Shown here: positions 35,665 to 46,900 of the stretch, piece after piece | How the letters are laid out: every line of letters begins with the position of its first letter | Numbering within the stretch: the first letter of the stretch is position 1 | DNA from: Panopea generosa | Lineage: Eukaryota; Mollusca; Bivalvia; Adapedonta; Hiatellidae | Length of the DNA stretch: 64,000 nucleotides | Direction: 5' to 3' | NCBI GenBank assembly: GCA_029582155.1 | Contig: CM055895.1 | Coordinates: forward strand, 44,722,578 to 44,786,577 | Position numbers and translations under genes: made by a program | The notes under the pieces: model-generated | Database searches by the model: none | The model's input: only the letters and a program-made list of their open reading frames with translations | Told to the model about the DNA's origin: nothing

Positions 35665-37086
35665 TTAGTCGTGCTCGGACTTGGGCTTTTTTGTCAACGT
35701 TGTTGTCTTTATATTGACCTTGCGCTTTCTTGCGCCGGGTTTTTTACCATTCGTCCTCGGTGCCACCACAGTAGACAGTCCGTCGCTGGATATAACCAGT
35801 CTGCTGCTAGTAACTTTATATTGCCTGAACGTTTTAAAAAGATTCTGGCGTTGGGGCAGTGTCATGGAAAGCCATTCAGTTTTTGTTCTTTTGAATTGTG
35901 AATGACTGTCAGCAATTCAGAAGTCACCCGTGCCAATGAGTGCACTTTTTAGCTCCGCAGTTTGTCCATCAACCAGCTCTTGAGCAAGTTGTGCAAATGT
36001 CGTCAGTCCTTTCGATTTCCAGTCTACCGTCTGTTTTAGGACATGGTTAATGTACTTGCAATTGTTGTTTGTCCAGTTGGAGTCGATCAATCCATGCCTA
36101 AATGGATTAACCTTGGCTTTCAAATTGGATTTCAGTCTGGTCTGGAAGTAATTGACGAATTTGTCTGAAATGTCTGAGCATACATTTTCAAAGTCGTCGC
36201 ATCGATGCTCGAAACAGATACTGTCATCTGCAGAGGCAATTCCGTCTGGACCAAAGATCTGACCCAGTAGCTTTAACCTATCCTTTATGTTTACAGCGTC
36301 GTCCGTCAGTTGTTGGCGGGCATTTAGCTGTAAATGCCGTGTGCACAGGACATGGGATGCTTCTGGGAATGTAGTGGTGATAGCCTTGACCAGCGATTTT
36401 TTGTCATCAGTTCCAATGACCAGTTTGGACATGTTTGTATCGGCCAATTTAAGTTTTAAATGGTGGAAAAAATGACTATACGTTTCATAATCACTATTAT
36501 CATGGACAAACATGGGTCCAATAAAGATCGGGGCATCGTCTGTCGTGTGGCGTGTTACCGAAAACTGTTTATAACATGTGACTGTAACATGCAGTTTACA
36601 CAGCATAAACGTTTTGTCAATGCCTAAAACAGTTTGACCAGTACAGCATAAATTCCGAATGTCTGTCAATTGTGTATCATTGTACATAATGATACATGGA
36701 GGTTTTCCACTATTTCTTATTATGGAACGGACAAAGGGGTGACTCTCAGAAACCATGTTTTCCAACTGTGTAAACTGGTCTGCTATATTTGAGTGTTGAC
36801 CATGTTGTTGTTGTTGTTTTGACCTTTGTCGATGTTGTTTGTTGTGTATGACATGGAGATTGGAAGGTCGAGTAGTCTCGTCATATTTTGTCTTTAGTTT
36901 ATTGTAAATTTGGTGGGGCTTCAGTTTTGTCGCCAGTTCCGTTACTTCGTCCATGACATAACCTGGGACTCTGGTGTATTCTTTGTGATGACTGCCATCC
37001 CCATATGGACCAAGACCAGGAAATTTTCCAGTGTACTCGACGATTGCAAGTGAACTTTGAACGCCGCCACTGCCAAGCCACGTCAT
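35665..37086 (-). pseudogene. MULE-type transposase, one internal stop
   Basis: The frame is open from ATG at 37086 for 389 codons, meets TGA at 35917-35919, and continues in the same frame for 83 codons to a stop at 35665. The whole product would be about 473 aa. After an N-terminal region with GPYGDGSHHKEYTRVPG (about 27-43), the MULE DDE core shows VLGIDKTF (first D, about 154), HDNSDYETYSHFFHHLK, LVIGTDDKKSLVKA (second D), FPEASHVLCTRHLQLN (C..H motif) and SNWTNNNCKYINHVLKQ. The tail is K/R-rich (KKPGARKRKVN). The TGA could be a CGA changed by CpG decay (inference). It lies next to the right 40-bp inverted repeat, antisense to and upstream of DNAAF5. Confidence 0.85.
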
Positions 37087-37181
37087 GCATATCGAATTCG
37101 ACTACCCGTGACACAGTCTATTTTAGTCTTGATCATCAATCTGATCACCTCGGCCTTTATGCTACGCAATAGTGTATTCTA

Positions 37182-37221
37182 CGGAGGATACGGAAATACC
37201 CGATGTTTCACGATTGCTTGA
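37182..37221 (-). repeat. Right 40-bp inverted repeat (partner of 27077-27116)
   Basis: Perfect reverse complement of 27077-27116. It lies 84 bp before the DNAAF5 start codon. Confidence 0.85.
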
Positions 37222-37263
37222 TCATATGCAAAAAAAAAAAAGCAAGCGTCACATATGATCAAG
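37217..37263. promoter_or_regulatory. 12-bp inverted repeat with A-tract in DNAAF5 proximal upstream region
   Basis: CTTGATCATATG (37217-37228) and CATATGATCAAG (37252-37263) form a perfect 12-bp stem around a loop containing an A-tract. It straddles the MULE-type end and lies 41 bp before the start codon. No TATA box is evident between here and the ATG. A role in DNAAF5 transcription is possible but unsupported. Confidence 0.4.
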
Positions 37264-37304
37264 ACTAAGTCTATTTTCAAAACGAGGCGTTGTGATCAAC
37301 AAAA

Positions 37305-37935
37305 ATGGCTGCTACCGATCAAAATTCCAATGCGGTCCTTCAAGGATTGGCGAGGCATATCAATTGCTTAGGAGAAGATGATAAAATGGCGAGGCGAAGA
37401 GCGCTGGAAAGTATTCGGAAAGACACAGTTTGCCGAAAACCAGCATTAGATAACACAGAATTAAAACCAATTCTAAATGAACTGTTGAAACCTCTTCTGA
37501 AAGCATTTTCTGATCCAGTTGAAAAGTGCAGAGAATTGTCTTTAGATATAATGAAAAGTTTTTTTCAAGTGGTAGAAACACCTGACGATTATTTCCCTTA
37601 CATCATTCCAGTTATTGTTCAAAGGCTTGGCCAGCAGGAAACTGTTGAACAGTCTGAAGAAATAAGACTGATGATGGTAGAATTTCTTGCTCAGATTCTG
37701 GAATGTTCTGGGAAGAATATAGCAGTGTATTTAGATGATTTAGTGAAAATACTTCAGAAAACAATTATTGATCCATATGCAGAGGTTAAGAAAGTCAGTT
37801 GTCACAACGCATCGTCTCTTGCAAAGAAAATTCCAGAATATTTTATCAACCAGTCAGAATCTTTAATAAAGCCACTTTTGATGTCCATTTCTCACCAGCA
37901 TTCTAAAGTCAGATCACTTGTCATTTACACAATAG
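37305..37935 (+). CDS. DNAAF5: DNAAF5 coding exon 1
   Basis: 631 nt, ends in phase 1 (ACA ATA G / GTTCGT). Encodes the first 210 residues from MAATDQ to VIYTIG. In intron 1 a 25-bp sequence (ATTAGAGGTGTCAAAAGGAG) is repeated three times at 38165-38240. Confidence 0.93.
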
Positions 37936-40900
37936 GTTCGTATATTTATCTTTTAATAATCATTTTAATTAAATAGTACAGATTCATATAAATCAGGGTT
38001 TTAAATTTCTTAAAAAAGCTGCTCATCCTCCCATTATTTTAAATTGCTCTAGTTAGATGACTTTCTGATTTATCCCCGTAACGAGCAATCTGAACACTTC
38101 CTGCACTGTTTCCCACTCTGTCAGTTAATATATACATAACTCACCCAATAATTTTAAAGCCTTCAATATTAGAGGTGTCAAAAGGAGTCTATATTAGAGG
38201 TGTCAAAAGGAGTCTATATTAGAGGTGCCCAAAGGAGTCTATATGAAGTAAAGGGTTATAGCTATTGGCCGACAATCAAAGTAATATAAAGATCACTTAG
38301 TTTGTTAAGTCTTACTCGTCCTATCCAAATGTTCAGACATATGAAATTTTCCAGCCCTATAAATGCCTTTTCAACTAGAAATCTATATTTTAAATCAAGG
38401 TCTCAAATTTTTTCCAGGTGCAATGTTTTTTAAAGATGCCACTTCTTCCCCACCCCCCACTCATCCCATCATATTTTTAAAAGGACAAGTAACAATTTAT
38501 TAAGGCAAGTATGTTTTATTATTTGCATCTCATGATGAGCAGTCCTTTAAAAAAAATTCACACCCCTTAATCTCCTAGCCAACATTTGATGGTTCCAAAT
38601 TTCTCATACATTCTTTGAATATATTCAGGTGATGTGATCCAGTATGGAAGTGGTAAATCAGTAGAGACCGTCGTCTCTCATCTGGCACAGAGATTATTTG
38701 ACCAGACACCATCTGTGAGAATGGCTGTTACGAAAGTTGTAGGAAACTGGTTGTTAGATCTCATGGACAGGTATTCATTCTGGAACAAACTCATCCCTCT
38801 TCTGCTCACCAGCCTTTCTGATGAGCAGCCAGAGATAAAAGTTGTGGCAGATTCTCTTTGGCATGATGTGGGTATGTGATGCATTTTTTTTATGGTATTT
38901 TCTCTAGTTTTAAGTTGTTACACTTTTATTTTTCTATCCATTCATTCGTTCACAGCCATCTATTCATCCGAAGCAACCCACATCCACTCTTTTACATGTT
39001 ACAGAATACAAAACTATGGTGCAGTTTTAATTTTATCACAAATTTAAGCAGGATGGTATTGCAGTGGATAGTGTTGACTGCTTGCGCAGGAGGTTACAGG
39101 TTTGATCTGTATCTCAACATTATGCCTCTCATAAGATAGTGCTCAGTACTGTTTCTGCCCAGGAAGCAGACTTGAGAGCTGTTTATTTAAAGCATTTAAC
39201 TTTCTTCGCAATAAAAACTAAAATAAATTAATCTATACAATCTTTCAATACCTTGCAATATACATTTATAAACATGATTTCAAGATCAACATGTGCATTT
39301 TATTGCTCTGAAACTATTTGTTCTTTCCAAATGAAACCCTTAATTTATTAAGAAAGTTGATATTTGTACAGGTTTGAAGTATGAAAGAGAAAATGAAGAT
39401 GATTTAAAAGATAAGCAGGACTTCCCCAGAGCAGAATTGACACATTATCCAAAGGATGGTAAGTTTTAATATTTTCCTTAATATAATTGACTTATAGTTT
39501 TTAGTGAACTTGGACTTCATAAACTTGACTTTTGGAATGTGTCATCTGCCCAATCAGTTTGCGCATATTTCCCTTTTTTGCTATAAAGTATTCAATACTT
39601 ATTCATAAATATAAATGGTTAATATTGGTGTGATAACTGAAATCAGTTCAGAATACCAATCAAATATCATCATCATTGCACCATACCCCATTTAAACCAT
39701 TTTAAATGTTTTTCAGGAGGCAGTTCTATTTAATTGTTTTATATATAGCAAGCATTAGTTACTGCCTGCATACATTATCATATTTTCAACTTCAATCCAC
39801 AAATTTAAAAAAAACAACATTTTTGTAAAACAAATATATTAATTCAGGTATTGTATTGACACAATGACATGTACATTAATTTTTTGAACCCTTGGATACA
39901 GTTACATACTAAACTTGGAAATTTTGATTACGTAAAAAGTATTAATTTAAGAAGATAATTATTAACAATCGCATATAAATCACTTCTTTTCTTATTGCTT
40001 TCTGTCATTTACATATAATATTTTATTGGTATTAAATAAAATCTCTTTTTGCATACAATTCATATTGACTATTTTAGTGTATATTTTATGCAATCAAGGG
40101 CTAACATATGATCAGTTATGCTAACCACTGTTTCCTGGGACCCTGAAAGGTTAACCAGTACTCAAGCACACCCAATCTCCACAAGTAACTGACAACTTTC
40201 CCACTTGAATTAGCAATGAGAGATGAATAGAAGTGAGACACAAGGTCATCATGGAGACTGACTGGATAGGGATTTCCACCCCTACTGAGCTAACTGTGCC
40301 TGGTTCGGGACAAATTAAACATATAAATTGGTGTAAGCTGAGTGTTGATAAATCTTGTGCAAGTAATAAGCACTCCCCAAATAAATGATGCCATTGGGGA
40401 TTTGTGAAGAAAATCATTTTTAAATGACATTTTTTTTAATGGGGGTTTAACAAAAAAGTTGATGGTTTACTTTTTTTTAATAAAACAGATGAAAAGTACT
40501 TTTTAATAAGGTTTGACACCATTTTCTACACATGACAGGTTATATATATAGCATATCCAGTTTCACTGGAGAAGGAATACGCCAGAATAAGCCTGTTAGG
40601 GTAGAACCACTGTCCTTCCACAAGTAACTGGATAACTCTCACATGGTGTTTGAACATGGCTGGGCTTGAACATACGGCCTCAACAGTGAGAAGTGGTCAT
40701 TAGACAACACAGCTGTAGAGCACTCGGGCCATGGAGGACCTGCTGAAAATGACAAATGGAGTTCAATGTTAACATTGATAAACCGGGTGGCAAGGCCAAT
40801 TAAAAGTCGGCTAGTCATGGAAAAAATAAAATTTTGTACCAGAATAAAAATGGCTAGAATTTAATTAATAGCCAAACAAAGGTATTGTTCACATACTCTA

Positions 40901-43900
40901 AATATTATCATGTATGTATTTTCTATCTCTCCACATATATTTGTGAATCAGCTGTTAAAAATTAAATCATCATATTCTTCCATAAAAGCTAGATTACAAG
41001 ATTATGACATGGATGTATATTCCAGTTGAGCGGCCCAACCTTGGATGTCGTACATTGATGTTTCGTAACATGTCACGAATACTACCTGGTCTGATGCGTG
41101 ACGTGATTGACTGGGTGCCAGATACCCGCCGGAAGTCAGCCTCCTTATTGTACTACATGCTGCTAAATGGAGAGGAGTACATCACACAGCATATGGAACT
41201 TCTCACATCTGGCATGTTCCGGGCTTGTGCTGATGAAGAAAAGACAGTAGTGAAAGATGTAAGCAGAATTAAAAAAGATTACAATTTAGCACCAAAAAAA
41301 ATGCACACATTTATTTGCATTACTTAATTTAATACTATTTCATTGCAAACTTCATTGTACAATACACACAAATATATATACTTATAAAGAGTGTATAAAA
41401 AGCACAAAAAAAAGTGTTTGAGTTGGACTACCGGTACAAGTTATTCCAACATTTTTAAGTCTTTCCCACGTTGTCATATGTTACGTTTATTAAACTAAAA
41501 TGGCAGGTTGACAAATAGATAAATAAATAATTTGAATTAAAGAAAGCAAAAAGGGGAAAAAAAGAATATGAAAACATCGTTACAATCACAGATGTCTCGA
41601 CCCAACATCCTTGCCTGGTTCCAACCCTCGCCACCCCTGCACCACCTTTGCATTACTTGGACATATTTGTCACTCATTGTGTTGGGGTTGACAACTTCTT
41701 TTTTTAATGGAGAATATCCATTAATAACAAATTCACTGACTCCCAGTTGTGATTTGTTGACATGCTTGTAACTGCTGTACAGCCATTCGGAATGAATTTG
41801 TGAAATGTTATGCAAGTCCTCCTTTATGTTTGAATATATAAGTGTCATTTTTGCCATTGAGGGCTTACAGACAATCAGTCAACATATCCACTGTTTCCTG
41901 GGATTCCAGAAGGTTTGCAAATACTCCAGCACATCCATATCCATGAGTGACTAATAACTTTCCCACTTGAATTAGCAGTGAGGGACAGATAACAATGCGA
42001 TACAAAGTCGTATATCAGAGACTATGGCTGGGATTCATACTTAAACCCCCGCATTGATACTCAAGATGCACAAATGACTGAGATCAGTTCTCTTTTATGT
42101 ATTTAAGACAATCTTATATTACTTTAAAGCTGCAGTAGTGGTTTACGGGGAGAGCGTTTGCTTGCATGCGGAAGGTTGTTGGTTTGATCACTGACCAGGT
42201 CATACCAAATACTTGAAAAATGGTACTAGCAGCTTCCTCGCTTGACGCTAAGCATTTAGAGGATAGTGATGGATCTGGTCAGCACGGTGTCAGTATCATG
42301 TGACTCAAGAAGACACTGTCAGCATATTACTGGAAAATTGTTGAAAGCAACACCAAACACCATACAACAACATATTACTTGAACTGACATTGCACGGAAT
42401 AACCAGTCATTTATCTGACTGACACATTTGCTACAATTATTTCAAAATTTAAATGCGTGCTTTTATTTTTAACTTTTAGAAGATTTCATAAGAAACAAAG
42501 AATCCATATTTTCTATACATATTTTTAATAATTATTCCGACATTACTGGTACATGTATATTTATGTAAACGGAAGTGATAAGTTACATGGATAAAGATAT
42601 ATTTCATCACTAATAAACGATATGCATGTATTTCTTTAAATTCAATATGTGTAGACTATAAACATTGTATCTATGTTTGATGCTGAAATAAAAATTCATA
42701 TTCATAACAGATCCAGAGATCAGCAGAGCTAATAGGATATTTTGTAGAAGTTGAGGTTTGGACAAATCTTATCTTAAAGAGTGTTCGTACCACCCAGTCA
42801 TATACGAGTCTTATGGTGTTGTCTTCTGTAATCAGGGGTACAGAACAATCCACTCTGAAACCCTACCGTGACGTAATCCTCGACACTATAAATATACCAG
42901 ATGTTTGTCACAGTGTTCAGGTTAGTTGATTTTTGTGTAAAAGACACATTGATCTGTTTTATTGTATATGTAGTATATATATATATCTTGAGTGATACCT
43001 ATCAAATTTTTTAGTGTGATTTTTCTTTCAATATCAATCCATGATGTCGGGTCATATGAAAGGGCAATAGTCATGAGCTGTGAAGGGTCAAATAATATTG
43101 AAAGGTTTTTTTCTCTTTCAAATAAATGTATAGAAACTTATAGCTTTAAAATAAGAACTGCCTTTCCGAATAAAGTTGTTTGATAACATAAAATAATTAT
43201 AAATATAATATTGAAAAGCCAATGTCGTGTAAAAATAAAATTTGATATTAAAGTGTATATCTTTCCTGTTCAATAAGTAGACTATAATGACAAGGGCTCT
43301 CATATAAGTTAACCATCAGCCAAACCCCTGTTTCAATCCTAAGATTTTAATTTTGACTTTTGGAATATAATTAAAATACAGATCACATTGTTTTATTTCA
43401 GAATTTTATTGAATAAAGCCATGGTTCAAATCCTCGTGTAAGCTTTGAATGTTTACAAGTTAGTCTAGACAGTGATGGCCCAATAATAGAGTTTTATGTT
43501 TTCCTACTGACATCAAATTATCCCACTAAGACAGACAACAGTGTAGTGGATATAGTGTTTGCCTGTTACGCCAGAGATTGTGGGTTTCAACCTCAGCTTT
43601 ATCCAGTCAAAAAGCAACACTCAGTATTGGTCTTATCCAGGAAGCAAGACTCGAGAGCATTTTATATAAGCTCTGAGCTTTCATTACAATGTAGTTGAAA
43701 TAAAATGTAGACTTACATCTCACCAATGTTTTTATCTGCACAAAAATGAGAATATAAATGTGTCTTGCTTTGTTAACAGTGTAATATTACATTTTATATT
43801 TCATCTTTCACAGATAGCTGTGCAGGTACAGCTACTGTCATGTGTAGAATCTTTGCTGTCAGTATGTCAGACTGACATGACAGACACACCACAGTCCAGT

Positions 43901-46900
43901 CAGACTGTCTTCAACCTTCTACACACGGTTTTAGCTCAGCAACAAGGAGAAATAATATCAAACAAGGTAGGTTCACACAAATTGTACATGTTTCGGGTTA
44001 TTATGCCCCCACCATTGAAAGAATGATGATGCCATCATGGAGCATTAAGCATTACCAATGTCTGTCTGTCCACGGACAAATTAAAATATAATACAAATCA
44101 AAATCGATGTATGTCAACATCCATCAAATTATTAAGGTGTTGAGGGCTCTGTTTAATTTCATTTTCAGTAGAATAGTAATTTCAGATAAATAACTTTTTG
44201 AATGGTCCATGTATTTAATTAATAATAGTTGTATTCACATAATTATAAAAGTTAGATGATTGTCTTTTTTAGTCAAATTTTAGGATATTTTTTAACAGAA
44301 TGTTTGGTCAAATTTACAGCTAGGGCATCCAGTGACCTCTAAAAAAGAGGCTCCAGCAGTGCATTCTGGTCCAAGTCACCTGATAATTTTATGTTAATTT
44401 TAGTTTTAGAACATCTATTTTAGGAACTGGACATGTGACAATCATGTGAGTGTCACATGACTAAATATTTGCACAACTGAAAGCCACCAAGGTAAACTGT
44501 GAATACTGTGCAATGCACTATCCAGCTTTAACAAATAAAAATGGCATAACTACCACTAGGTATTGCCAATTTACTACATGTCTTATTGTCGGTGTTTGTA
44601 GAATGATTGTACAATCTATTTGTAGCTCAAACTCAGACAAATAAACCTAAATGCAAGACTCACATTAAGAAAAGAGAGAATTACTTACCTCTGTAGAAAT
44701 TATTTCATAGAAACCTTGGTTCTGACATTAGCAGTACACATTTTTATTCTTTGTAGACATTTGATCATACCTTATTGTATTGCACCAGTAAATGAAACCA
44801 AAATGTGATACTAGTTATTGGATATTTTTTTTAGGTTTATGAGTTACTTGACATACTCGCCAGTTTGGAGGGATTAGAAAGTCGCAAATTCCTGTACCAG
44901 ATACATACAAAACCATTGCTGAGTACTTTTGAAGACACCTACCCTGTCTGGGGAACGCACTCAACAGAGAGACTCATCTTTGATGTACTTATCATTGAAG
45001 CAGGTAAACAGAAGCATTAACTGTTTATGTAGTTTGTGTATGAATATGATACAATTGACCAGCAATTTATAAATAATATTGCCTGGCCCGGTTAGCTCAG
45101 TTGGTAGTGTGTCTGACTTTAAATCCAAGGGTCTCATGTGTGAATCCCCGCCCATCCACCATCTCCGTGATGATCGATATACAACATTGCATCTAACTGT
45201 CATTTGTGTCTAGCTGCAGTTTTAAGTGGGATAGCTATCAGTTATTTGCAGAGATGGGTGTGCTCAAGTACTTGTTAACCTTCCAGGAAAAATTGGTCAG
45301 GTTAACTGATCGTCTGTTATCACTCGATGGCATAAAGATGTTGCAACATATACAAACAAACAAAATAACCAATAGTGTCAAACCTGGGTCAGCAGCCACT
45401 TGTCTTAAGCTAAGCTGCCACATTTCCTTTTTCTCATGTCTATGCTTTCAGAGCAAATTAACCTGTATTTAACAGCAACCAGTTTTGAAAGCCACTTTTG
45501 CTCCTTTCCTTGGACATGTTTGACTACAGAATTAGCAATAATACACTAACTAGCCTATTAAGTCTCTTAATGATTTTGTTAATTAGTTGATATTGGGTGT
45601 CAATAATGGAGTGTAAAAAACAATGATATGACATAATTTTTTAACCATATTTGCAGGTCCTGTTGTGGGAGACCTACTTGAAGAGGTCATTCCCATTCTG
45701 GCCGCCAATTTCAATCCAGAAAAAGAGCCGGAAGTCCGTCTGAAATTCTTCTCCCTTTTGTCCAACTTGATGATGAACTGTAAGGACACGCTCGACTCTA
45801 ACAACAAGTTTGCAGATTTTGCCGGGATTGTTGTTAAAGATATCATACTGCCCAATTGCGTGTGGAAGGCTGGCCGGGTGGCTGGGGCCATAAGAACAAC
45901 TGCAGTTTCGTGTGCCTGGGCTCTTTTGCAGAGTGGGGTGCTCACAAAGGAAAAGGTATGTAATTGTTCCAACATGTACACAAAAAACAATATATGAAAT
46001 TGTTTTAACAACTTCACAATATTTTGTAATTGTTTTCACAAGTTCTGTAATAGTTTGATTAAAGCAAACAAGGATGGCTGGAACATCACAGATGGCATGA
46101 ACATGGTCCCAGCAAATTTTTTTTTAATTTAAAACCACAATGGCTAAAACAGTCGAACTAGAAATTAAATCCAGCCAAAACATTTACAGATATTCAAAGA
46201 TAAAGAAAATCAGACTGTCATTTTAATAATTCATGTACTCGAAGACATGAAGTAATTTCTGCACGTCGTAATTTCCATCTTGTATTAAAGTGCAAGAAAG
46301 TTGTTATGATAATTAGGTGTTTGACTTTAAACACAGGTGCTCATAACAATCAACAATCAAGGACTTCTTTTAAGAAGGTTTACAAAGTCTATATTTTTAC
46401 AGATTAATAATATTATGCTATGTGTACATGTACCTATGTTTTACTGGTCACCATAAGATAAATACTTTTTGGAAAAACTATGCTTATTCTCATTTTAATC
46501 TGTTAATCTTAGCTATTTTGTTATTCTATTGTTTTTTTGTTCATAGTAAACGATTTTGAATAGCTATATATACAAATTTCAGTTGTTATTTGTGTTGTAT
46601 ATGGATGTATATATATATAATTATGTGTATGAAGGATATGTTTAAATTTAAAACATTTAAATTACTTAAAATGTATACTGTTGATTGGTTTATGATATGT
46701 CACTCTATGCTTGCTGTAGGATGAATGTCCTTGTGGTATTAAGAACTTCTAGTAATGTGAAAAATTAAACTTTGAAAATTAACCTATGTTACAGCTCGAG
46801 CCAGTTTTGGACAAATTCGTCACCCAAATGCTGTCCTGTATGGATGACGACAACAAGGGAACTAGACTAGTGGCTTGCCGGGTCATGACTCGAACCTTTG

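Noticed and set aside
45078..45155. tRNA gene in DNAAF5 intron 7
   Set aside because: Anticodon and acceptor stems do not close; treated as a SINE head.
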